Below, one piece after another: positions 45,940 through 58,009 of a stretch of DNA of 64,000 nt. Position 1 is the first letter of the stretch. Every line of letters begins with the position of its first letter. The position numbers were made by a program, and so were the translations under genes. The stretch is from Pocillopora verrucosa (taxonomy: Eukaryota; Cnidaria; Anthozoa; Scleractinia; Pocilloporidae): the NCBI RefSeq assembly GCF_036669915.1, contig NC_089321.1:9738914-9802913 (forward strand), given 5' to 3'. The notes below the pieces were generated by a model. It ran no database searches. It saw only the letters and a program-made list of their open reading frames with translations, and was not told the origin of the DNA.

Positions 45940-48900
45940 AACTTGCCTTGAATCACTCTGAAAGAAACAAAGAGATTAAACTCTGATAGTCAAAACCACT
46001 GACCATGCCTTGATGGTATCTTCCCTAGATCGGAAGCTCTTTCAAGTTAGAGAGGGGTACTGGTCTTTAATCTTAGACAAGAGAGTCAAAATTAAGAGGA
46101 AGAATCCCTGTATAAAAATTCTAGAAAGACCTTGGCAAAGATCTCTGGTGTTCTTTTACAGGAGCATAAGGGGTGCAGAGTGGAAGAGAACTGAAAACTT
46201 TTCGACAGAGGCTCGACAGGTGCACTCAGGGTTACTGAGTGAAAATACATATCAGTTTAGGCTTTATTCACATCTTTATTAAGCAAAAGGCTGCACTTTA
46301 AATCGGTTAACTTGCGTAATAACTCACGCTTGATGCTGGGAAAACACTCGAAACTGTTTGTAAATCACCAGCCGGTGGCTACTGACTCACAAACTTTGCG
46401 AGTGTTCTTCAAAAAACTTTAAGTGGGTTGTTATGCCGGTAAACCGATAAAAAGTGCGCGGTCAATTGTATTATAAAATTAACTTGCCAAATTAGGACGC
46501 TTGGAGTATTTCATTCATTTTATAAATGCCTCTGGACATATTTATATTTTCTCATAATTAAGGAGTAATTTCATTCCAACTAGGACATTATTTTAGCGCC
46601 AAAACAATCCGACCTTAACATATCTTTTGGCAAAATTTATAATAAAGTTTATTGCGCAAATCTTCTCGCTAAATTTGTTTCCAAGCAAGACCAAAAATTT
46701 GAAATTTTAGCTTAGTTGGTTGGCCTGAAAAACTGTTGTCTATTGACTTAGAAAATCAAATTTGTGTACTTTCCATGCGCAAACTTTTCAGCAGAGATAG
46801 TACTGAAAAACGAGCAAACGTTTTTAATTCAAATAATTCTCCTTAATATCTTCGTAAAGTATCACTCCAGGAGTCTTACACTGTTAAACTAGTTAGTAAA
46901 ACTATTGTTTCGCTTGAAATCCTTCAGTTTTCTTTGTTAACTTTGTCTTTACTACTGTTTATCGATATTTCAGTGCAGTGACTTCACGCCCGCCAAATGA
47001 CAGAAGAGAATTATTTCGACAGGGCAGTTATTTTTTTTTTGAACTGAAAAGAAGGAGAACAAAATACATGCAATGTTTGTTAGAATTAGGCTTTGTGGTA
47101 AGGTATAATTTGTAAGGATTCTGCGTTTTACAGCTGATTGATTTCGAATTATTTAACAAAGAAACCATTGTCTACTGGAAGAAACTGGCTCTAAATTTGT
47201 AGAATTTCGCCAAACTGAAACTCATCGTCGAGTGAAAGATCAAGTTCGAAATTTTACATAGATTAGTTTAATTAAAAGTAAAAATCGAATTGAAACGAAT
47301 CGCTAAACGAGTTATTTCTGAGAAAAGGGAGTTCATGAAAGCTCCCGCCAATTTAAAGCTTGAATAATAACTTCCTAATTTAACATGTAAATCAATTAAC
47401 TTCCTTTCACTGTGCTAAAAACCTCAAGAAATCTGTTTAAGAGTTCCAACTTCTATGAAATACCTCAGTATGTAAAATAATATGTGCAAACTAAATGAAT
47501 TAGTTCCTCACAGACCTTTGCGCAGCTTGGAAAAATGCACTTTACAGCAAAAGGATTATGTAAACAAATTAAACCATACTTAGAGAAATTTGGCGGAAAC
47601 TGAATTGAGGAGATGCAAAATAGTAAACAAGGCTTGAAAACCGACAGTTATATTAGAATAGCGTATTTTGTCTTCCTGGTCGGGAAATTAGCTCTAATAC
47701 CAAAACTAAACAAAATATAAAAATTTCTAGTGCATACTCTTCAGTGACGCTGTATAATTATAAAGATTTCGTAACGGCAAAACTTTTGTCTCATCAAATC
47801 ATGCAATGTGCTGATTTACAGTTTGCAATTTTTTAGTATTTGGGGATGCATCTTTACGTATAGATGTGACAAGGCAAGGTTTTTGAGTTTGTTTTCGGCA
47901 GGAAATTTACAGCTATAAATATTAATTTGACTCCTGACGTCTGCCAGCAACCGTTTGGGTCAACATCTATATCGTTACAGTTTAAAACTTATTTTAGTTG
48001 ATGATGATACAAATTAAAATAGATACTCTCAAAACAACCATATCTAAAACTCACCTTTGAAATTTACGTCTACGATATTATGCCCAAGCTTTTAAAACAC
48101 TATGCTCTGAAAATCAGCTTACTGTTTGACTGATTCACTTCCACGAGTTCTGAAGGAAGTTTCGGACTCGACTTTCGGCAAAATATCTCAAAACTTTCCA
48201 ATAAAAGTAATTTTACAAGCTTCTAAGCTTAGCCATTTTCACGGCGAGCTTGAAAGCAAGCCGTTTCCAAGGCTTCTTGCGCCTACATGTTCTCGATCCA
48301 TTCGTTGCACGCTCTGAATCAGTGTGTAAATGCTTGAAAATAAAGCGCCACTTTTTTACAACCGTTGAGATAATTATTCGCTGCATTATTCATATTTTTT
48401 TGAAAGTTAATCAAGCGTGACGTTTGAGTGTGTTGCACGGAATGAACAAACCGCTAAACAAAGCGAAGCAAACAGAACAGAAAACAGATGAGTTTCCCTA
48501 AACTAGAAAATTTCGTATGCGTAGGATATGATCCTTTGCAGATATTCCGCAAACAAGCGCAGTCAAATCGCAATTAGATTCTCTATTTCAATCTCCTCTT
48601 AACTCTTAGCTCCCATTTTTTTTCGGCCCTATCTAACTATTCTGAGCATTCCTCCTGGAAGGTGATCTTTTAATGATAAATATGCAAAAAGGGCATTGGG
48701 TTAGCAATAATTTTAGACATTTTTGTTTTTAATGTGCTGAACGCGCGCGTGGGAACGCCTTAATCAGAAGCGCAAATATTAAAGGTTGTATCCATTATAT
48801 TTGGTTCAAGACTGTTGACTCGAAGTTATCATAAAACACTAAACTGAAAAAATATGGTCTCGTTCCACATACGATCAAAGTTTCCTAACGAATTAGTAAA
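45940..48900. other. Gene-poor stretch
   Basis: AT-rich sequence upstream of the gene starting at 45936 and downstream of the zinc transporter. Short open frames (46010-46282 and 48126-48317 plus) show no domain. Nothing further is supported. Confidence 0.45.
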
Positions 48901-48917
48901 AATGGGCCGGGTTGTTC

Positions 48918-48998
48918 AAAGGGCAGATGACGCTATCCAACGGATAAATCGCTATCCAGCGGATAAGTAAGTGGATAGCGTTTTCCATGCCTCTAACA
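48918..48998 (+). repeat. Palindromic GGATAGCG...CTATCC repeat
   Basis: cgctatccaacggataaatc, gctatccagcggataagt and tggatagcg in a row, matching the family at 33822-33946. It abuts the repeat at 49030-49200. Confidence 0.75.
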
Positions 48999-49029
48999 AC
49001 CGAGGCCCAGACCATACAGTCTGTTAATC

Positions 49030-49140
49030 TTTTCAATCGCTCTGACGAAGGGCTAACGCTCGAAACGTCAGCTTTTTTACCCTTTACGGTGGCCAATTTA
49101 TGTTTTCAACCCAGTTGTTAACACTAAATTACCTGCTATA

Positions 49141-49185
<45 letters not shown>

Positions 49186-49200
49186 TTTAGTCTTTTAAGT
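49030..49200 (+). repeat. Dispersed repeat with core GACGAAGGGCTAACGCTCG
   Basis: The core at about 49042-49073 continues aaacgtcagc, then tacggtggccaatttatg, caacccagttg and ccgacgcagcaccacag. Two more copies lie at 42060-42205 (fragment) and 60545-60778 (inverted pair). No coding frame. Confidence 0.8.
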
Positions 49201-49390
49201 GGCCTATTAGTACCTGTGTGTGTGCGTGCCTCACGCCACCAATCGTCTGAATTTAATTTTAGTGACCTCTGCGGTTGAATAAATAGGAGAGGCAGGGAGC
49301 CAGTGAATACAAAGTGAGGGCCTTCTCCCTCGGGTATCTCCTCCTCTCCCACTCCTGCCCTTCCCAGTTGATCCCTTTTACAGTGCTCAT

Positions 49391-49396
49391 TTTATT
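49391..49396 (-). terminator. Poly(A) signal candidate for the zinc transporter
   Basis: AATAAA on the minus strand, 186 nt after the stop codon at 49582-49584. Confidence 0.55.
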
Positions 49397-49581
49397 AAGT
49401 ACCATAGTTGGGTTCGCTTTCAACAATTGCATTAGACATGAAGGCTAAACATGTTAATAATTTAATTTTGCAATTGCAGGTTTTTCAGAAAAGTGATCTA
49501 TTCTATACAACTTTTGCTAACTAAGAGTACTCAGAACACTCTCAATCGAGAATGATATTAATTCGTTTGCATAAGGATTTC

Positions 49582-52500
49582 TTAATCTCCATTGTCGTGT
49601 TCTGTATTTTCTGTCTTGTTATTTTGTTGAATATTAATTCTGTATTCAGTGCGTGGAATTTCGATCTGTAAACAAGTGTAATAAAACTGATATTTTTCAC
49701 ACATCTTCCGTGTTGCCTCTTTTAACACAGTGTTGGCATTCGCTCTGGAATCTGTCGAGAGAAACAAAAGAGCCAGTGACGAGAACTCAGGGACACTTCT
49801 TGGAATTCCTCATGGGGTCGTGTTGCCTTTTTTTTCGAAAAAACCTGGGTCCATTTCAGTCAATAAAATTCTATTTTCCACATCTTCCCACAGACCTACC
49901 TTCTACATGATGTAATTTGAAAACCATTGCGCTATGTTTTGGTGAAGGAATAAACTAGGCATGAGTGCCAATGTCAAGAATTGTTAATATTTCACCCAGA
50001 AAAATCAGCTTGGTCACTTCCCTAATAAATTCATTTCAATCTTCTTGGGCTGAGAACCAAACTCGTATTCAGGCCTTTTTTGCCATTCGGAGTGGCTCCT
50101 GAGGGTTTGGGGCCGAGGATCAAATCTTTAAATGATACAAGACCTGTATTTCATTGGCGTGCCTCGGCTTCGGAAGGTATTACTTGAAATGCAACAGAAA
50201 ACTTGTCTCATTCGTCCACTATTTACCTAAAATACTTCAGTGGTAACTAATCAGTCAACCTCCACCTTTAAGGAACAATATACCACCATCCCGAGTTTCA
50301 TAACTCTTAAATAGGGTCATTTTCTTCCTAGAGTGAAAGATGAGTCGAAAAATGATGACATAGGATTTATATACATCTGTTTCTTCCTGTTAATACAGGA
50401 CGAAGGAGCGTGCAGAATAATAACTGACTATTGGAGAGGCACATACCTACGACCAGATGAGCCGATAGGATCGTCTTACCAGTAGTTATAGACCAGACAT
50501 GCGTCTTATGAATGCTTATTACATGATCCGTATTAGTCAAATCTTTTCTTACGTCAGCAATCCTTATGTTGGAAGGCACTCCTGAAAATGAGGCAGTTAG
50601 AACTATTACAAGGTAAATAATGAGTAAGACGGAATAAACGTCATTCAAGAGAGCGTAGTTTAGTGCTCAGCAAACGCAAGGAAAGCTCGTGGAAAGTGCA
50701 AGGAAAGCTCGTGGAAAGTACGCGTAAAATTAGAGGAAACCGCGGGGACGAGACACTCGTAAGTAGAGAAGCGAAAAAGATAGACGACTCTTTGCGCGCC
50801 TCCTCTCGCGCGTGTCTGACTCTTTGTGCCCTCCCTCGCCTCGTACGTACCACAAGAAACGGCACTAGCACCGCAGCCGAGAAGTAGTAGTTCACGCTTC
50901 AATACTCTAACACTAAGCTACACAGAACCCGCTAGTTAGCTGAGCCATAAACAAAGGGGTCAAACGCAACAGGCCTCCTGAATATGTCAAGGATTTCGGA
51001 GTTATTCATCTAAATTCGGAAACCCATACCTTCTAGTAAAATATTGATAGACTGTCTTAAAACAGGACAAGTTGACAACAGAACCACGCATGCTCCTACC
51101 AGGCTTATTATTGGATCGGCGATTTCCCAGGAGGGCTGAAAAGCAAACGGAGAGACATCAGGAACGTTGAATATCACCTGAAGTATCAGTGTGCAGTGGA
51201 AAATTTGTAAAAAGTTTTCTGTTAAGATTACGCTTCTGTGCTTCTGTTGTATTCTGAAAACTGCTGTTCTCAGAGAAAGAAAGAAATCTTTGAAACCTAA
51301 GTCGAATGCGTAGAGACCCTTTTTTACGATAAAGACAAAATGAAAAAGCTCGATAAGTGAACACATTGATACCTCCCTATGTTACACAGTCATGGCCAGT
51401 TACTCAATCTCGTCATAAGGACGTCTCCAGCATCCCACATCAGTCTCCGGACGCCTGAGTTAACAAGTACGGCTTTTGTTGCCTCTGCGCGTGTCTTTCT
51501 TAGAGTGTCTTCAACTGTACAACACATGCACATACTCGTACTCTTAACTTACATTAATTTTGATGAGGATTGCGCCAACCAGCACAGCGAAACTATGACA
51601 AACGTCTCCAAGCGTGTGAAGAAGGGCGGCTTTCACTGTCATGTTCGTCTCGTGATGGTGATGGCCTCCAAGATGGGAATGACCATTCAACAAGAAAATA
51701 ATTCTGCAAGCGAGTAAACAGGGATGGATTCGTAAAAACGCAATGGCACGCAGCATTTTCAGACGACAAAATATTGGAAACTGTGCTTTGATGCAAGTCC
51801 AGACGCAAACTCGAGCACAGCGCGTATTTTTTGAGGTATTATTACAGATCACATAGTTTTCAGAAGAGGGGGCGGATGGGGGGACCAGTCGTCGCTAACA
51901 GAGTATACAGTGGGGACCATAGAGAATTAATTGCCGATGAGGGGAGAACACAGGAATATTTTAGAACTTTATGAGGGAATCACGTAAATTTTACCGTGGG
52001 AAAATCAAACTCCTGCGACCCCCCTCCCCCACCGATAAACAATGACCAGTCCCTAGATAAATTCTTTTTGCAGACGCAGCAAACAACTCCTAACGAAGAA
52101 CTACAGTGTACTCTCAGAAACATTTGCCTTTTTGAGTTACATACTCACATGATATTGGCACTGAAAGCTAAAGCTGCCGTCAATATCATCGCGTTGGAGT
52201 TAATGTGACTGTGATGACCGCTGTGGCCTGGGATGAGTCTTAAAATTGATTCATATGCGAGCACGCCGGTTAGCAACCACATCGTGATTATTACAGCGCA
52301 TGCACCAAGTATTTCTGCCAATGAAAAAATGACACAGTTACAAAGGGTTTACATCAAGAGATTATAAGCAGATGATAATGATTGGTTTACATGTCAGCAG
52401 AACTAACGAGAGGAAGATGGGATTAAGAAAGGAAAATCGGATTACCAGCTCTGTAATATCCGAATGTTTTATTGTCGTTTGGTTTCCATCCTGCGATCCA

Positions 52501-54745
52501 CGAGGCAGCCAAACTTAACAGTAAGGAATTCAAGTCAAAGAATTGATGGATTGCGTCGTTCATTACGGCAAGACTGTTGGCCAAAGCTCCCCCTGCAACA
52601 AAGAGGGAAAAGCATAAAATTTAATAAATAATATTCTTTGTATCCCGCTCTTGACGAATGTTTGAGAATTGTTTCTATACTCGACCATACACCATTCAAA
52701 TTTATCAACGATCTAGTTGTCTCTCTGAGCACAAAGCCTCCGACATTTCTGATTCTAACAGTCCGCAGAAGCTAGTCAAATATAAATCTAATTTATAGCC
52801 TGCTTATGGACGAGTCTTCAGACCACAAAAATGAAAAGTCTGTGAGCTCGAATCTTGAGGGGAGACTCAGATCACACATCCGACAAAATGATGTTAAAAG
52901 TATTTCTTTATACGCCGTCGAGCTCTTCAGTTCTCATCTTTCTCTCTTTCAACTCGTAAATAGATGAGATCCTTCGAAGTTTGATTCGGTCTATCTTAAC
53001 TAGTGGCTCACGGACAGTTTGTCTCAAAGCATAGCAGTTTATGGGAGAAAATTAACTTATTACTTCCTAAACAATGACAGAAATGTTCAACAACCTTATG
53101 TTCAGACATAGTTTGATGCTACTCTGGTTTACAGATTTAATGAATGTAACCGAAGAAGTTACAATTCATAGACCCAACGTTTCGACACTCCTATCTAGTG
53201 CCTTCATCAGGGGTGATCTAAACGCTGCAACAAGAGGTCCTTTTAAATGATCACTAGTTAGCTTCCCTTTTTTCTGACGAGGTGTAAATAGGCGTCAATA
53301 AGTAAGCCGCCATCGTCAAGCTTACAGAACATATTTACATTACGCACCCAAAAAAGGAGAGAAAAAAGAAATAGAGAAAAACGGAGGTCCTTTAGACTAA
53401 TTAATCCTCCCGAAAAATCGAGGCATGAATGGTCAACGTTGGAAATTTCTTTTATTTCCCAATTTAAAAACAATCAAAAGGCTTTTAAGTAGGTGTTTCA
53501 CATAGGTTAAACAGAGGGAGACCATTTAAACCCACTGCGGACATTAAAAAGCTTTTTTGAATACTGCTTTCTGATTGGATAAAGACAAGGTGCCATTAGT
53601 CTACGTGGAAAATTCTCCTATTTGCGTTTCGCAGAAAGGATGAAAGTCCCTCGTGTAGCCAAGGAAATAGGATACATATATTCTAAAAGGTTACATAATC
53701 GAGGTAGAAGATCAGAAAGATAGGTCAAAAGGTTTTGATTGAAATATATCAACACTCTGGAAACCATTCAAACTCATCGTAAGGGCATCATGCCACTCAA
53801 CGGCCGATACTGTGAAAGCAGAACAAAAACTCTGATAAGGTTGGCAAACAAAAGCATGTTTGACATTTTTAGGAAGCTTGCACCCGGCTGTTGTACAAAT
53901 GGTGTGTTTGTCGTTGTATCGAAACTTCAAACAAAGCTATCGAACTAATAATTCGTTTTACAAAGTTCTCGCGTGAATTCTGCGGATTGAGTTTCCCGTT
54001 CAGTGTCTATATGGAAGAAATCGAATACTATTGTGTTTCAATTTTATTGCTATAAATACAATTTGCTTTTTCCGTTTTTCAATGAGTTGAATGGAGCATA
54101 ATTTGCGTTGTCAAGAGATACACTTTATCGTCAAAGCAATTTAACACCATTTAGTACCAAATAGTTAAATGAAAAGCGACAACTTAGAGTGTGTATTGGT
54201 TGAATGAAGAAACTCCTTTGAATCTCCGCTGGTTTTTCTATTCTTATGTAAGAATTTTCTTTCCCAAGAGTCAATGCTGAAATGATGCTCCAAAGTAGGA
54301 GAGATATAAATGGCAAATAAACGCCACACAATTAACTTCAGAGATATATTTGAATACGATATTCGGCTTACTCCAGAGAAGAAAAACCCATCGGCTAAAT
54401 TTACTCGTTTCCGCAAAGATCGTGTAAAACCATAGGCTTTTTTTTTTTTTTTGTCAAGAATAGACTGAATAAAAATCGGCTCTCGCCACACTGACAAAGT
54501 GAAAATGTTTAGTTGTTACTGTTTGCTATTACATCAAAGGGTAAAATAAATATAATCGAGCCACAGAACTCACCAACAACCTCACAGATGATGAACACTG
54601 TACAGAAAGCGCAAGCTATAATCAAACGCTTTCTCGCGTCATGTTCATGACTGTCTTTTTCCTTCTTTATAAACTGACAGCCAATTTCTTCATCGCCTTG
54701 AGTAAGCTTCGAGTATTCGTTCCTAGCCATAATATTTCTGCGCAT
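49582..54745 (-). CDS. SLC30A: Zinc transporter, SLC30/ZnT family (ZnT2/3/8-like), about 348 aa
   Basis: Seven exons with matching phases: 54574-54745, 52446-52592, 52149-52314, 51553-51703, 51030-51135, 50447-50581 and 49582-49751 (1,047 nt). The first in-frame ATG is at 54745 (MRRNIMARNEYSKL). Cation diffusion facilitators export cytosolic zinc into vesicles in exchange for protons. TM1 starts RLIIACAFCTVFIICEVVG. The intramembrane zinc site is intact: His73 and Asp77 in TM2 (NDAIHQFFDLNS) and His191 and Asp195 in TM5 (LLHTLGDVCHS). A His-rich cytosolic loop (HSHLGGHHHH, 170-179) precedes TM5. The C-terminal domain has VVLLSTCPVLRQSINILLEG, IHKTHVWSITTGKTILSAHL and ends after LQIEIPRTEYR with a polar tail. 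Length and layout fit ZnT2/3/8. An extra HSGHHSH cluster (137-143) lies between TM3 and TM4. Confidence 0.93.
50684..50725 (+). repeat. Two tandem copies of gcaaggaaagctcgtggaaa
   Basis: The unit is repeated twice with few changes, inside a GC-richer block (50643-50890) in the intron between exons 5 and 6 of the zinc transporter. The block looks like an inserted repeat but no ends are clear. Confidence 0.65.
53155..53220 (+). repeat. Dispersed-repeat fragment ACCCAACGTTTCGACACTCC
   Basis: The word catagacccaacgtttcgac, then tctagtgccttcatcagg, resembles the cgaaacgt...ttcgtc arrangement of the repeat at 49030-49200 but is a different family. It lies in intron 1 of the zinc transporter. Assignment as a repeat rests on this resemblance only. 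Confidence 0.45.
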
Positions 54746-54749
54746 TTTA

Positions 54750-56600
54750 TGCGCCGGACGGTATATTTCAGTTACTCGTTCTGTTGGGAATAACTTCAAT
54801 TTCACACACGGTTAAAATTACTCGGCTTTGATTGTCACGAGATTTCAACCAATCACACTGGGCAACGCGTGAAGTTGGTCTTACAGTTGACCAAATAACA
54901 GCGACAAAACAAAGACGAAGTTTAAAGCATGTTGATATTGCAGCGTTTAAATTGCATTGATTTGAAATTTGCATACAAAGCAGTGTGATGTTAAGAGAAC
55001 TCCGACACTTCAATGATTTTCTTTTTGCAGCAATTAGAGTTAAAAATCGGGGAAGTAAAATGGCTATTGATGTCTTGCGACACAGCTTGCTGGCTTTCTT
55101 GCTGAAGGAAAAAAGATGGTCAAAGAATTTATTATTATTAAGTAATTTTAAAAAGATTCGAGAACTTTTACGTAACAAACATAATATTAATGATGTGCCT
55201 TTTTTGAATGAAAGGTTCGATATAGGTTGTTTCGAAACTAGAAAATATTGCATTCCAGAACAACATGGCTTCTATTCTTTCAAACCGTAAATTTCCAAAT
55301 TTTGGCGCTTTATTTTATCATTCAGGGTCGAACAAGTTTGGCAGATTTAAGCCGTCTAAATATAGTGCAGTAATGAAATCACCCCGTGTAGATCATGTCT
55401 AGATCAAGAGACGCTCTCTTAGTCTCCACTAAGAAATCACATGTTTGAACAAATCGAAATTCAGCTGAATTGTATCGCAAAGTCCCGCAGATATTTATCG
55501 AAACGACGGTGTGGAAATTAGCCTCGCTTTTCGTACTGTGCGGTTGAACTAAACCTTGTTATAATGATACTTTTCCTGAAATATAATTGATCTTGACAAG
55601 AATTTAATTACAGCAGTTGAGTTTTGTTTACTGATTACAGCCAGCAGTACGGTGAACTTAAGAGTTCGAAAAAAATTCAATCTTCCTTGAAAAGCTTTTT
55701 TTTATACAAAGCTAAAATGATTGGAAAACTGGAAGAGGGAAATGTTTATTTTCGTTTAAGAGGCAATATTTGCACTTATCATTTAAATGTCCCAGCGATA
55801 TTGACAATATTAACCTCCTGCGTGAGGCTCAGACATCTTATGTCAATTACATGTACCATAGGGTTTAAAACGTGTTTTTTAACAATAATTGAAAATGCTG
55901 AAAGGAAGAGCAAATCATCTTGATACCATCCTTAATTTCGGATCTTAAATGGTTAACATAAAATAATCTTAGTTTTCTAGTTTTTTAAATTTGAATTCGC
56001 AGGCTTTTACTGGGATGGATTAAGATTTTTAAGGTAATTGTTTCGATGGTTTGTTTTTCTGCAGCTGTTTCACGAAGGAAAATCTCTCATGAAAATCCCG
56101 CTTTAATGCATGCGAGGGGATTTAATCGTTACAAAAGGTATATATAGTCTACATATTGATTGAGTGGGAGGGCTGCACGGGAAAGTATTTGACTTGAGGA
56201 GATGCATGACTGTGCGTCATGACCAAGAGCAAAGTATTTTTTCGATATTTTCCTGTCTGGCCTGATTGAACTCAGTCGATGATTATTTTATCATATGATC
56301 AACGAGTCTTAAAATGTTTGAGATCATGATTGAAGCTTGTTTTTTTATTTTTATTTTGCCATTTTGTAATTATTATACGTCAGAAGAAATAAAAAAGGAA
56401 TTACATATATATACATATGATATAGCTGAAGATTTAGCATGAGGCGAGGAAACCCACAGGGAAACCATGAGACTTATGCAAGTTACAGGCTTCCCATATT
56501 ATATAACAGTGAGGTATCAGTTTTATGGCGTGATTTAGGAACAAGATATTTTAGGTTAAAATGGAAAGGACACACACATATAAAACAACAACAACAATAG
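54750..56600. other. Upstream region of the zinc transporter, no supported gene
   Basis: Open frames overlap on both strands at 54768-55290 (161 codons minus, 101 codons plus). Neither has a recognisable motif. The sequence is AT-rich, and near 56380-56410 there are short AT-alternating tracts. Confidence 0.4.
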
Positions 56601-56639
56601 CAGGTACTCAAACGAACATATATTTAAGTAGCGTGAGAA

Positions 56640-56960
56640 AAGTAAGAAAAAAAATAATAATACAAAAAAAATAAATAAATAAATGAAGAAGAATAAAAAA
56701 GGACTTAACTTAGGAGTAATTTTCGCAATTTAGATTTAAACAGGGAGAGTGTGCCAATATTTTGGATTTCTATATTCAGAGAATTAAAAATTTAGGTCCA
56801 TGGAAACATAACGCAAACTGTTTGATATTTGTTCTGCAAGGGAATATGTCAAAGGAATTGCATTGTTTAGTCTAATAGAAATCATTGCTACTCGAAAACG
56901 AAAATAATCTTTTAAGAGCATGTTCATACGACGATGTATAATTCATGATAAAAAGAGCGT
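56640..56960 (-). mobile_element. Decayed non-LTR retrotransposon tail (possible)
   Basis: Read on the minus strand with frame changes, the sequence gives words such as FHGPKF and later CLNLNCENYS. These resemble the usual end of LINE reverse-transcriptase ORFs (xGPKxWNSL then FKxxLKxYL). Stops and shifts are present and no upstream polymerase core is seen. It would be a 5'-truncated, dead copy; the clade (CR1/L2-like) is a guess. Confidence 0.35.
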
Positions 56961-57552
56961 GCTTTAGGTTTCTTTCCCACGTGCAAACGCAAGACCATCA
57001 TCATTATTTTTCATCGCTCTCTAGCGGTAATAGTTTTCATTTCTCGTTTTATCATCATTTTATCCCCTCCCGTTCATAGAAACCTTAAGGACCATTTCGT
57101 TGAATCCAAGACCTAACCTCTGCAGCAAAATTTTACGCACATTTTGTATGTTCTTCGCTGGCTCTATTTTCCCCATTGTCGTCGAATTCGTAGTCCTAGC
57201 CGTTTTAGAACTTAAAAGTGTCCAATATCGATCGAACAAAGTTTTACTCAGACACAGAAATTAAGAAAAAAATTTTAATCCATCTTATCTTTAGGTACCA
57301 AAATCGTTGATAAAATTGTGTCAGACTCCTTGATACTCAGGAAAACTCCCTCGACCCAGGCTCAATCGGTTTTAATTTAAATTCTGATTGGCTAAGAGGG
57401 AGGTGGGAGTTTTCTGGACCAATCACAGAACGAAGTTAAGAAAAAGCAATGCAATCATGGATTATTTAAGACACTAAATTTAAAATTTTTGTTATCCCGT
57501 TTTAAGTGAGGGATTCTCAATTCAATTAACAACGGGAAAAGCAACAAGAAAC

Positions 57553-57558
57553 TTTATT
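57553..57558 (-). terminator. Poly(A) signal candidate for the gene at 58010
   Basis: AATAAA on the minus strand, about 450 nt after the stop codon at 58010-58012. Confidence 0.4.
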
Positions 57559-58009
57559 ACAAACGCAATATAAATAATGTACAGTTATTCAAAATCTGTC
57601 ACAATTATTTTTCAAAATAGTCACACATTTCTCTGCAAAGCTTCTAACCAAAGTGACTTTAACCTTTAAGAATAACCAGCTCTAGTACTAAATTTTTATA
57701 GTATTTGCCAATGATTTTTTGTAAGGGCTTAGGATTACGAACTAAGCTTCTATTTTCTGTCGTCATTTTGAATTCGCGGAGCCGGAGAAACACCCCGTTT
57801 TGAATTTTTTCGTTTTCAGATTATTGTTGTCGTTATTTTTGCTGAAAGCAAAACATTGCGTAATGACTTTGCCACATCTCCACATTCGGCCCAAACTTCA
57901 AACAACTTTTGCGAGCGGAATCTTGGTTGAGGATGCGTTGGGTGAGTTCATGCATAAGGATTGAATAAGCATATCCAAATTAACGTTGTTTTCTAGCGAA
58001 ACAAAGCTG

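Noticed and set aside
54768..55290. Overlapping frames on both strands (161 codons minus, 101 codons plus) upstream of the zinc transporter.
   Set aside because: No motif, no conserved pattern, and each is the antisense of the other; chance frames in AT-rich DNA seem more likely.
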